DNA of 12,429 bases from contig JANTGN010000067.1 in NCBI GenBank assembly GCA_024762895.1, positions 1 to 12,429 on the forward strand. The letters are read 5' to 3'. Made by a program: the position numbers and the translations under genes. The notes beneath the pieces are model-generated. The model was not told the DNA's origin. It worked only from the letters and a program-made list of their open reading frames with translations, and ran no database searches. Below are positions 7,857 through 12,429 of the stretch, piece by piece (the first letter of the stretch is position 1; every line of letters starts with the position of its first letter). Origin of the DNA: Thiotrichales bacterium (GTDB lineage: Bacteria > Pseudomonadota > Gammaproteobacteria > J044).

Positions 7857-7973
7857 GGATCTGGTTATTAGGTGGTATGGTCTGATCTTAACATCGTCAG
7901 TGGAGTATAGCTAATACTTTGATGAAGGTTTGTAGCGTATCTTACTGAAATTTAGATATTACTTGAGTGGAGC
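7857..7973 (-). other. gspC-gspD intergenic gap
   Basis: This gap of 117 AT-rich bases separates gspC from gspD, where many T2SS clusters have little or no spacing. The best promoter-like element is TATACT on the minus strand (plus strand 7904-7909, five of six to TATAAT), but no convincing -35 box lies 16-19 bases upstream. The ribosome site of gspD is also weak. I see no hairpin strong enough for a terminator, so gspC and gspD may still share a message. Confidence 0.3.
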
Positions 7974-8855
7974 TTATTGCAGGGATTGCTGGATTGAATG
8001 GGTCTGACCATTACGTTGGATTGTGATATTGAGATCCTTGGCCTTCATCAGTTCCTGTATGGCCTTCAGGCTTTTCCTTGAATCATTCAGGGGTGTGCCA
8101 TTGATTTCGGTGACCAGGTCTCCCGCCTTGAAGCCCAGTTCATCAAACAGGGGTTGCTTACCACGGGGATAGATCTTGTAGCCCTGAAGCTGACCACTGC
8201 TGTCGACTGAGGGCGACAAGGAGACCAGTTTTCCAATACTAGAGGGGTTTTTAATCAGTTCTTGCCTTAAGTTGCTTAGCCTGGCGCCCTGCGGGCTACC
8301 CCGTGAGGTGGAGGGTTTGGGGGTTTCCTTGAGACTGAAGGCTGAAGGCCCCTTAGGCAGTACCAGCTTCTCCAGCTGCAGGTTTCTCTCAATAATGACA
8401 TGATCCGGGTGAATACTGACCAGTTTGGCACCACCCGGTAATTTATCCTCCACCTGGTAGACATCCTCCTTGCCCGAGCCATCGGCAATGATGACTGCAC
8501 CGGACTCATCACCGGTAGCATAGACGCCACGGAGCTTGAGGTTGAGCTTGGTGGTAGGCGCATCTACAACCCTGGTCTTGCTCGGAGTGCTGGTGCCGAA
8601 CAGCTGTTTCCTGGCGATGACGCTGCTGTAATTGACTTTGCTGGTTGAAGAGACCTGGCTGGTGGGTGCAAGAGGGGTCACAGAGGGTTTTTCTTCATCC
8701 AGAAGCAGGTTGTAAAGGCTTTTACCCGAGGTGGCAATATTCATGGACAGTAACAGGAGGATCAGAATCCCGGTGATCAGGGGTAATCGTCGATGAATGT
8801 TTTCTGGTATGGCAATTTGGCGCATATGGTCTATTCTATATAATCCTGATGCCAT
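7974..8855 (-). CDS. gspC: GspC, T2SS inner-membrane protein linking platform and secretin
   Basis: This 293-residue bitopic inner-membrane protein bridges the platform and GspD and helps in substrate choice. A short cytoplasmic N-terminus leads to one transmembrane helix (about 25-41, PLITGILILLLLSMNIA). A Pro/Ser-rich linker comes next, then the HR domain (about 101-166, LNLKLRGVYATGDESGAVII and the YQVEDKLPGGAKL block), which contacts GspD N0. The C-terminus is a PDZ domain (about 222-291, with LFDELGFKAGDLVTEINGTPL). It is the first gene of the operon. The start is uncertain: the ATG at 8855 has no ribosome site, whereas Met11 (ATG at 8825) gives a 283-residue protein beginning MRQIAIPENIHRRLP and fits GspC family starts at least as well. 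TAA ends it at 7974. Confidence 0.93.
   Translation of the reverse strand: MASGLYRIDHMRQIAIPENIHRRLPLITGILILLLLSMNIATSGKSLYNLLLDEEKPSVTPLAPTSQVSSTSKVNYSSVIARKQLFGTSTPSKTRVVDAPTTKLNLKLRGVYATGDESGAVIIADGSGKEDVYQVEDKLPGGAKLVSIHPDHVIIERNLQLEKLVLPKGPSAFSLKETPKPSTSRGSPQGARLSNLRQELIKNPSSIGKLVSLSPSVDSSGQLQGYKIYPRGKQPLFDELGFKAGDLVTEINGTPLNDSRKSLKAIQELMKAKDLNITIQRNGQTHSIQQSLQ
8817..8844 (+). promoter_or_regulatory. Candidate promoter reading toward the pilZ-like gene, overlapping the 5' end of gspC
   Basis: TTGGCG (8817-8822, four of six to TTGACA) is followed after 16 bases by a perfect TATAAT (8839-8844). Transcription would begin near 8851 and give a leader of about 180 nt for the plus-strand PilZ-like gene, antisense to the first codons of gspC. 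A second perfect TATAAT lies at 8946-8951, closer to the gene, but without a recognisable -35 box. Either could serve. Both are matches by eye in AT-rich DNA. Confidence 0.3.
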
Positions 8856-8928
8856 TCAAAGCGAAATATCTGAATCTTTAGCATATTAAATGAAGATTTC
8901 ATAAATTGGACTTCAGTCGAATGGCATC
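8848..8928. repeat. 10-bp perfect inverted repeat in the divergent gspC/pilZ-like control region
   Basis: GATGCCATTC (8848-8857) is the exact reverse complement of GAATGGCATC (8919-8928), with 61 bases between. Outward pairing continues with one G-T and one C-G pair. The left arm covers the upstream gspC ATG at 8855. It could be two half-sites for a looping regulator of both divergent units, or a stem in the leader of the plus-strand gene if that message starts at about 8851. A chance match in a short region cannot be excluded. Confidence 0.4.
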
Positions 8929-8990
8929 GGTTAACTACCTGGAGTTATAATAGCTCTGTCGGATCAATAAAAAGAAATGGTCAAATGGAA

Positions 8991-9008
8991 ATCATTTAAG
9001 ATCATTTA
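8991..9008 (+). repeat. Two ATCATTTA direct repeats at 10-bp spacing
   Basis: ATCATTTA occurs at 8991-8998 and again at 9001-9008, exactly one helical turn apart, 24 bases before the start of the PilZ-like gene. Just upstream, AAATGG occurs at 8975-8980 and 8983-8988. Same-face repeats at this spacing are typical of activator or repressor sites, but this one would sit within the leader if either candidate promoter is right. Confidence 0.3.
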
Positions 9009-9031
9009 CTCGATAAAGGGGATTTAAGGGT

Positions 9032-9382
9032 ATGTTTGGACATGACACATTAATGGACGCTAAAGTGCTCAAAGTGGATGAGCTGGATAAGTACGAGACT
9101 TCCAACAGAAGTCCGGTTGAATTAGACGTCACAGTTTTTTGTCACGGCTTTCCCTGTGCTACCACACGTGCAATTGATATAGGTCCTAGTGGGTTGCGTA
9201 TCAGGACGGATCCAATTCCTATAGCCAAAAATACCTATATGGAAGTTGAGTTCACCATGCAGGATAAACATGGCGAGCGACTCTATCGTTTACCCGTTTA
9301 TGTCGGTGAAAAAAACGAAGAAGAAATGGAACTGCTGTTTGTTAATACCTATGTCAGCGCCTTTCACTACGTCAATTCATAA
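9032..9382 (+). CDS. Small PilZ-domain-like protein with degenerate c-di-GMP motifs
   Basis: This 116-residue soluble protein is a single PilZ-like beta-barrel with no signal peptide or membrane segment. The pattern is a charged N-terminus, NRSPVELDVTVF (25-36), a hairpin containing C37 and C42, then TRAIDIGPSGLRIRTD (45-60), and a last strand pair with YRLPVYVG and ELLFVN. This is the usual PilZ layout. The ligand motifs are altered, though. RxxxR reads R26-x-x-x-E30, and (D/N)xSxxG reads D49-I-G-P-S-G54 with Gly in the serine position, so c-di-GMP binding is doubtful. The ATG at 9032 has AAGGGG (9016-9021) ten bases upstream. Met8 (9053) is an alternative without a clear site. It is transcribed divergently from gspC and convergently with the sugar genes. 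Its partner is unknown. Confidence 0.72.
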   Translation: MFGHDTLMDAKVLKVDELDKYETSNRSPVELDVTVFCHGFPCATTRAIDIGPSGLRIRTDPIPIAKNTYMEVEFTMQDKHGERLYRLPVYVGEKNEEEMELLFVNTYVSAFHYVNS

Positions 9383-9396
9383 GCTTTGATATGAGT

Positions 9397-9421
9397 CGGC
9401 TACTACTCCTTGTAGTAGCCG
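9397..9421. terminator. Perfect 10-bp hairpin between convergent genes, overlapping the uge stop
   Basis: CGGCTACTAC (9397-9406) and GTAGTAGCCG (9412-9421) form a perfect 10-bp stem around a five-base loop (TCCTT). It starts 14 bases after the TAA of the PilZ-like gene and covers the last codons and tandem TAG-TAG stops of the opposing epimerase gene. Its place between converging genes suggests a bidirectional end signal. No T-run follows on either strand, so it is not a textbook intrinsic terminator and may instead block 3' exonucleases. Confidence 0.5.
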
Positions 9422-10410
9422 CGATACCACTCTACAAAACGCGCGATACCTTCTTCTACGGGGGTGCTGGGCTGATAGCCTACATCCTCGACCAGGGCAT
9501 CTACATCTGCGAAGGTCTCTGGAACATCACCTGGTTGAAGTGGAAGTAGATTCATCTCGGCCTTTTTGCCAAGGCAGTCTTCCAGCACCTTGATATAGTG
9601 CATGAGTTCTACCTGTTGATGGTTACCGATGTTGTAGACCCTCCATGGTGCCTTGCTGGTAGCTGGATCGGGTTGGTTGCCATCCCAGTCTGCATTGGGC
9701 TCGGCCACATGATCCAGGGTTCTGATGACGCCCTCGACAATATCATCGATGTAGGTGAAGTCGCGCTTGTGTTTACCGTAATTGAAGACGTCAATGGGTT
9801 TTCCCGCCAGTATGTTGCGCGTAAACATAAACAGCGCCATATCGGGTCTGCCCCAGGGGCCGTAAACGGTAAAGAAGCGCAGCCCTGTAGTGGGCAGGTT
9901 GAACAGGTGGCTATAGGTATGGGCCATCAGCTCGTTGCTTTTCTTGGAGGCGGCATAAAGGCTTACGGGATGATCGACGTTGTCATGCACACTAAATGGA
10001 AGCTCGGTGTTGGCGCCATAGACGGAACTGCTTGAGGCATAGACCAGGTGCTCGACCTCGTTATGCCGGCAACCCTCAAGGATATTGAGAAAGCCAACGA
10101 TGTTGGTCTGGATATAGGAATGCGGATTAATCAATGAATAACGCACGCCAGCCTGGGCGGCCAGATTGACCACACGTTGTGGCTGGTGTTCCTTGAAGGC
10201 CCGATCCATGGCCTCTTTGTCTTCCAGCGAAACACGCAGATCGGTAAATCCATCATGGGCCCTGGTTCGTTCGAGGCGTGCCTTTTTAAGTTCAACATCA
10301 TAATAGTCATTCAGATTATCGATGCCGATGACTTCGTCGCCACGTTCCAGCAATCTCAGAGACAGATTAGAACCAATAAAACCGGCTGCGCCGGTGACCA
10401 TGATCTTCAT
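9403..10410 (-). CDS. uge: UDP-glucuronate 4-epimerase (Uge/CapI/LspL family)
   Basis: This 335-residue cytoplasmic short-chain dehydrogenase-type epimerase converts UDP-glucuronate to UDP-galacturonate for surface polysaccharide. The NAD-binding motif GAAGFIGSN spans residues 7-15. DNLNDYYD (31-38) and NLAAQAGVRYS (82-92) are hallmarks of this subfamily, and the catalytic pair is Y152-x-x-x-K156 (YAASK), preceded by the SSSS-VYG block (126-132). FFTVYGPWGRPDMA (179-192) separates glucuronate epimerases from GalE and from the TviC/WbpP class. Length matches Klebsiella Uge. The ATG at 10410 has AAGGT seven bases upstream. The gene follows tviB by 24 nt and probably shares its message. The stop is a tandem in-frame TAG-TAG inside the intergenic hairpin. 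The substrate could instead be the N-acetylated uronic acid made by the upstream dehydrogenase. Confidence 0.9.
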   Translation of the reverse strand: MKIMVTGAAGFIGSNLSLRLLERGDEVIGIDNLNDYYDVELKKARLERTRAHDGFTDLRVSLEDKEAMDRAFKEHQPQRVVNLAAQAGVRYSLINPHSYIQTNIVGFLNILEGCRHNEVEHLVYASSSSVYGANTELPFSVHDNVDHPVSLYAASKKSNELMAHTYSHLFNLPTTGLRFFTVYGPWGRPDMALFMFTRNILAGKPIDVFNYGKHKRDFTYIDDIVEGVIRTLDHVAEPNADWDGNQPDPATSKAPWRVYNIGNHQQVELMHYIKVLEDCLGKKAEMNLLPLQPGDVPETFADVDALVEDVGYQPSTPVEEGIARFVEWYRGYYKE

Positions 10411-10434
10411 ACGCTATACCTTAGTAAGACTAAA

Positions 10435-11712
10435 TTACAGTCGACCGTCGACGGATTCCTTGGGCAACAGGCTTTTAACATCATAGAGGATATGATTTTC
10501 GGCCCCTAGCTTTCGTATGCCCTCAACCCCCAGGGACAGGAATTGATCATGCCCTACTGCCAGTACGATTGCATCGTAATGTCCCAGTTCGGGTTCACTG
10601 ATCGGGGCAATGCCATATTCGATTTCTGCCTCCGCGGTATCCACCCAGGGGTCATAGACATCGATATTCGCATGATAACTGGCAAACTCATTGATGATGT
10701 CAACGACTCGTGTGTTTCTCAGATCGGGACAGTTTTCCTTGAACGTGAGGCCCATCACCAGGATATTAGCATCGACAACATGGATACGATGTTGTGTCAT
10801 CATCTTGATGACCTGACTGGCGACGTAGGCGCCCATACCGTCATTGATGTGTCGTCCTGAGAGAATGACCTGAGGATGGTAACCCACCTCCTGCGCCTTG
10901 TAGGTCAGATAATAGGGGTCTACGCCAATACAATGTCCTCCAACCAGGCCGGGTCGGAAGGGCAGGAAGTTCCATTTGGTACCTGCGGCCTCCAGTACCT
11001 CAAGGGTGTCAATTCCGAGCAGGTCGAATATCAGTGAAAGTTCGTTGATCAGGGCGATATTGACATCACGTTGGGTATTCTCGATGACCTTGGCGGCCTC
11101 TGCGACCCTGATACTGCTGGCAAGATGGGTGCCGGCGGTGATGATGCTTTTATAGAGGGCATCGACTGTTTCAGCCGTTTCGGGTGTTGAGCCTGAGGTG
11201 ACCTTGAGGATATTGGTGACTCGATGTTCCTTGTCGCCCGGGTTAATACGTTCCGGGCTATAGCCGGCGAAAAAGTCTTTATTAAAAGTAAGCCCCGATT
11301 GTTGCTCCAGGATGGGAATACAGACCTCTTCTGTCGCCCCGGGATAGACGGTGGATTCATAGATTACGATATCACCTGCTGATAGCACGGTGCCGACGGC
11401 CTCGCTGGCCTTGATTAGCGGAGTGAGGTCGGGAATTTTTGCCTTATCGACAGGAGTAGGTACGGTAACGATATAGATGGAACAGGAGCGGGTCTCTTCC
11501 AGGTCGTTGGTATAGTGTATTTTTGTGGCTTGTTTTAATTCTTCATGGGTTACTTCTAGCGTACTGTCCTTGCCTGAACAAAGCTCCTGAATTCGCTCCG
11601 CATTGATGTCGAAGCCAACAGTCTCGTATTGCTTGCCAAATTCCACCGCTAGCGGTAGTCCTACATAGCCTAGTCCGATTATCCCTATTTTCTTGTTTTT
11701 TATATCCGACAT
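10435..11712 (-). CDS. tviB: TviB/WbpO-type UDP-N-acetylhexosamine (or UDP-glucose) 6-dehydrogenase
   Basis: This cytoplasmic NAD-dependent dehydrogenase oxidises C6 of a UDP-hexose in two steps to a uronic acid. In the Vi-antigen pathway TviB makes UDP-N-acetylglucosaminuronate. The Rossmann motif GLGYVG is at 13-18. EAAKVIENTQRDVNIALINE (205-224) carries the conserved Lys and Asn, and KWNFLPFRPGLVGGHCIGVD (247-266) carries the catalytic cysteine C261. The C-terminal domain has the FKENCPDLRNTR block. All of these match TviB closely, including the 425-residue length from the ATG at 11712. The open frame extends 27 codons upstream to a TTG at 11793, but that TTG lies upstream of a good promoter and the extra residues do not resemble the family. 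A GGAG lies about 11 bases before the ATG. It is the first gene of a two-gene unit with uge. Confidence 0.92.
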   Translation of the reverse strand: MSDIKNKKIGIIGLGYVGLPLAVEFGKQYETVGFDINAERIQELCSGKDSTLEVTHEELKQATKIHYTNDLEETRSCSIYIVTVPTPVDKAKIPDLTPLIKASEAVGTVLSAGDIVIYESTVYPGATEEVCIPILEQQSGLTFNKDFFAGYSPERINPGDKEHRVTNILKVTSGSTPETAETVDALYKSIITAGTHLASSIRVAEAAKVIENTQRDVNIALINELSLIFDLLGIDTLEVLEAAGTKWNFLPFRPGLVGGHCIGVDPYYLTYKAQEVGYHPQVILSGRHINDGMGAYVASQVIKMMTQHRIHVVDANILVMGLTFKENCPDLRNTRVVDIINEFASYHANIDVYDPWVDTAEAEIEYGIAPISEPELGHYDAIVLAVGHDQFLSLGVEGIRKLGAENHILYDVKSLLPKESVDGRL

Positions 11713-11758
11713 TTTAAAACCGACTCCGCTATTAGTATTAATTTTTTCTGCCAGTGCG

Positions 11759-11787
11759 ATTATCTGGGCATTTACGGTCTCGTTCAA
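11759..11787 (-). promoter_or_regulatory. Candidate sigma70 promoter of tviB-uge
   Basis: Read on the minus strand, TTGAAC (11782-11787, four of six, with the strong TTGA core) is followed after exactly 17 bases by GATAAT (11759-11764, five of six). Transcription would begin near 11752, about 40 nt before the ATG at 11712. It lies between the mnmC stop and tviB and is the best promoter match in the window. It also rules against translation from the TTG at 11793. Confidence 0.55.
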
Positions 11788-11789
11788 TA

Positions 11790-11805
11790 GCAAATGAGAA
11801 TTTGC
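11790..11805 (-). terminator. Small hairpin just after the mnmC stop
   Basis: GCAAAT (11790-11795) and ATTTGC (11800-11805) form a perfect six-base-pair stem around a four-base loop, two bases past the mnmC TAA. On the minus strand only UAUUG follows. The stem is AT-rich and the U-run is poor, so it is at best a weak terminator or 3'-end protection signal for mnmC. Confidence 0.25.
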
Positions 11806-11807
11806 CG

Positions 11808-12429
11808 TTAAACATATTCAAGGAATCTTGCCGGACTCAAAAGTTTCATATAAGCGTCATAAGGAGAAGGCTCACCCAGTAACTGGGCGGCGATGATTTC
11901 GCCCGCAATACCCGATGACAGTATGCCTCTTGAGGCGTGAGCAGCGCTAATGGCCAGATCCTGATAGGCGGTGAGAGTTTTGTTGTAGCGGCGTTTCTGA
12001 GGCGGCATGAGCAGACCAGCCAGAGGTAGGCGGCCAGGTACCACGCTGCGAAATCCAACTCGGCCCCGGTGTTTGAGTTTCAGTCCAAGCGCCTGTGAAA
12101 AGTCAGGCAGGTAATCCTGTAGTAACTGGATATTCTGCCGATGCTCCGTATTCGAGGGTTCATAATCCTCCCGTTCGCGGTTATAGGTTGCCCCTATGAT
12201 CAGTTCCTGGTTATCCAATGGAAGGACGTAGCCCTGATGACAGACGACGCATCGAAGTGAGTGAGGGCGATTAAGCGCCAGTTGGGTGATTTGTCCACGA
12301 ACGCTATGAAAAGGCAACCAGGCGGCCTGCTCTAGTTTGGATGAGAGATGTCCGCCAGCCAGGATGGCAAGATCGCCTGAACCCAGCAGGGCATGTTCGC
12401 GATCGAGTGCCTGCCATATACCCTTTTTT
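11808..12429 (-). CDS. mnmC: MnmC, FAD-dependent cmnm5s2U34 tRNA oxidoreductase (C-terminal part)
   Basis: The 206 visible residues are the end of the FAD-dependent oxidoreductase domain of MnmC, which removes the carboxymethyl group from cmnm5s2U at the wobble position of certain tRNAs. The frame is open to the right edge, so the 5' end, including the GxGxxG FAD motif and any N-terminal methyltransferase domain, lies outside. Landmarks are WQALD near the edge, AILAGG, LPFHSVRGQ, GYVLPLDNQELIIGATY, GRVGFRSVVPGRLPLAG, then AAHASRGILSSGIAGEIIAAQL and the terminal PARFL. A TTG at 12317 is an internal codon, not a start, because conserved sequence continues upstream of it. The loss of the full-length view leaves a free-standing MnmC oxidoreductase possible. 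It looks unrelated in function to tviB downstream. Confidence 0.86.
   Translation of the reverse strand, partial: KKGIWQALDREHALLGSGDLAILAGGHLSSKLEQAAWLPFHSVRGQITQLALNRPHSLRCVVCHQGYVLPLDNQELIIGATYNREREDYEPSNTEHRQNIQLLQDYLPDFSQALGLKLKHRGRVGFRSVVPGRLPLAGLLMPPQKRRYNKTLTAYQDLAISAAHASRGILSSGIAGEIIAAQLLGEPSPYDAYMKLLSPARFLEYV

Noticed and set aside
86..8855. Type IV pilus operon as an alternative to a T2SS
   Set aside because: The order C-D-E-F-G-H-I-J-K-L, the GspC HR-PDZ layout, the GspG calcium loop and the GspK helical insert are specific to T2SS; type IV pilus genes lack GspC and GspK.
11049..11360. 103-codon minus-strand frame within tviB
   Set aside because: It is an out-of-frame shadow of the well-conserved TviB coding sequence.
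12315..12317. TTG as the start of a separate 169-residue protein
   Set aside because: The frame stays open to the edge, and the upstream residues (WQALD, AILAGG, then LPFHSVRGQ) belong to the same FAD-oxidoreductase domain, so it is an internal codon of mnmC.
12423..12429. A-AAA-AAG heptamer in mnmC, in the frame of a -1 slippery site
   Set aside because: It lies at the window edge, so the reading before it cannot be seen. I found no strong stem at the right distance downstream, and the MnmC frame is continuous and conserved after it.

Overview
The window comes from a gammaproteobacterium-type chromosome, judged by the gene families (a full GspC-to-L type II secretion set, MnmC, and a TviB/Uge sugar-nucleotide pair). 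Base composition looks balanced. I cannot name a genus. It is almost entirely coding: no gene-free stretch exceeds 300 bases (the longest is about 180), and I saw no tRNA, rRNA, CRISPR array, insertion sequence or prophage.

Positions 1-8855 (minus strand) hold a type II secretion system (T2SS) operon in the classical order gspC-D-E-F-G-H-I-J-K-L. It is read from high to low coordinates, and gspL is cut by the left edge after 28 codons. GspD is the outer-membrane secretin. GspC links it to the inner-membrane platform (GspF, GspL), GspE is the cytoplasmic ATPase, and GspG-K are the prepilin-peptidase-processed pseudopilins. From gspG to gspL the genes abut or overlap by 1-8 nt, so translation is probably coupled. 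Three wider gaps hold candidate control signals: C-D (117 nt), F-G (115 nt, with a promoter-like element and an imperfect inverted repeat) and the divergent region upstream of gspC (176 nt). The GspG prepilin peptidase itself (gspO/pilD) is not in the window.

Positions 9032-9382 (plus strand) hold a small single-domain PilZ-like protein divergent from gspC. Both of its c-di-GMP motifs are degenerate. It runs convergently into the sugar genes, separated by a perfect 10-bp hairpin that overlaps the stop codon of the opposing gene.

Positions 9403-11712 (minus strand) hold a UDP-sugar pair: a TviB/WbpO-type nucleotide-sugar 6-dehydrogenase followed 24 nt later by a UDP-glucuronate 4-epimerase. 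Together they would supply uronic-acid sugar nucleotides for a capsule, exopolysaccharide or O-antigen. A good sigma70-like promoter lies just upstream of tviB and supports an ATG start at 11712. Positions 11808-12429 are the C-terminal half of mnmC, a tRNA wobble-uridine modification oxidoreductase that runs off the right edge.

No radically new system is visible. The items most worth checking are the degenerate PilZ protein beside the T2SS operon, gspG and gspH lying in one frame separated only by a TAA with a TTG start for gspH, the F-G intergenic element, and the tviB-uge pairing in place of tviB-tviC.
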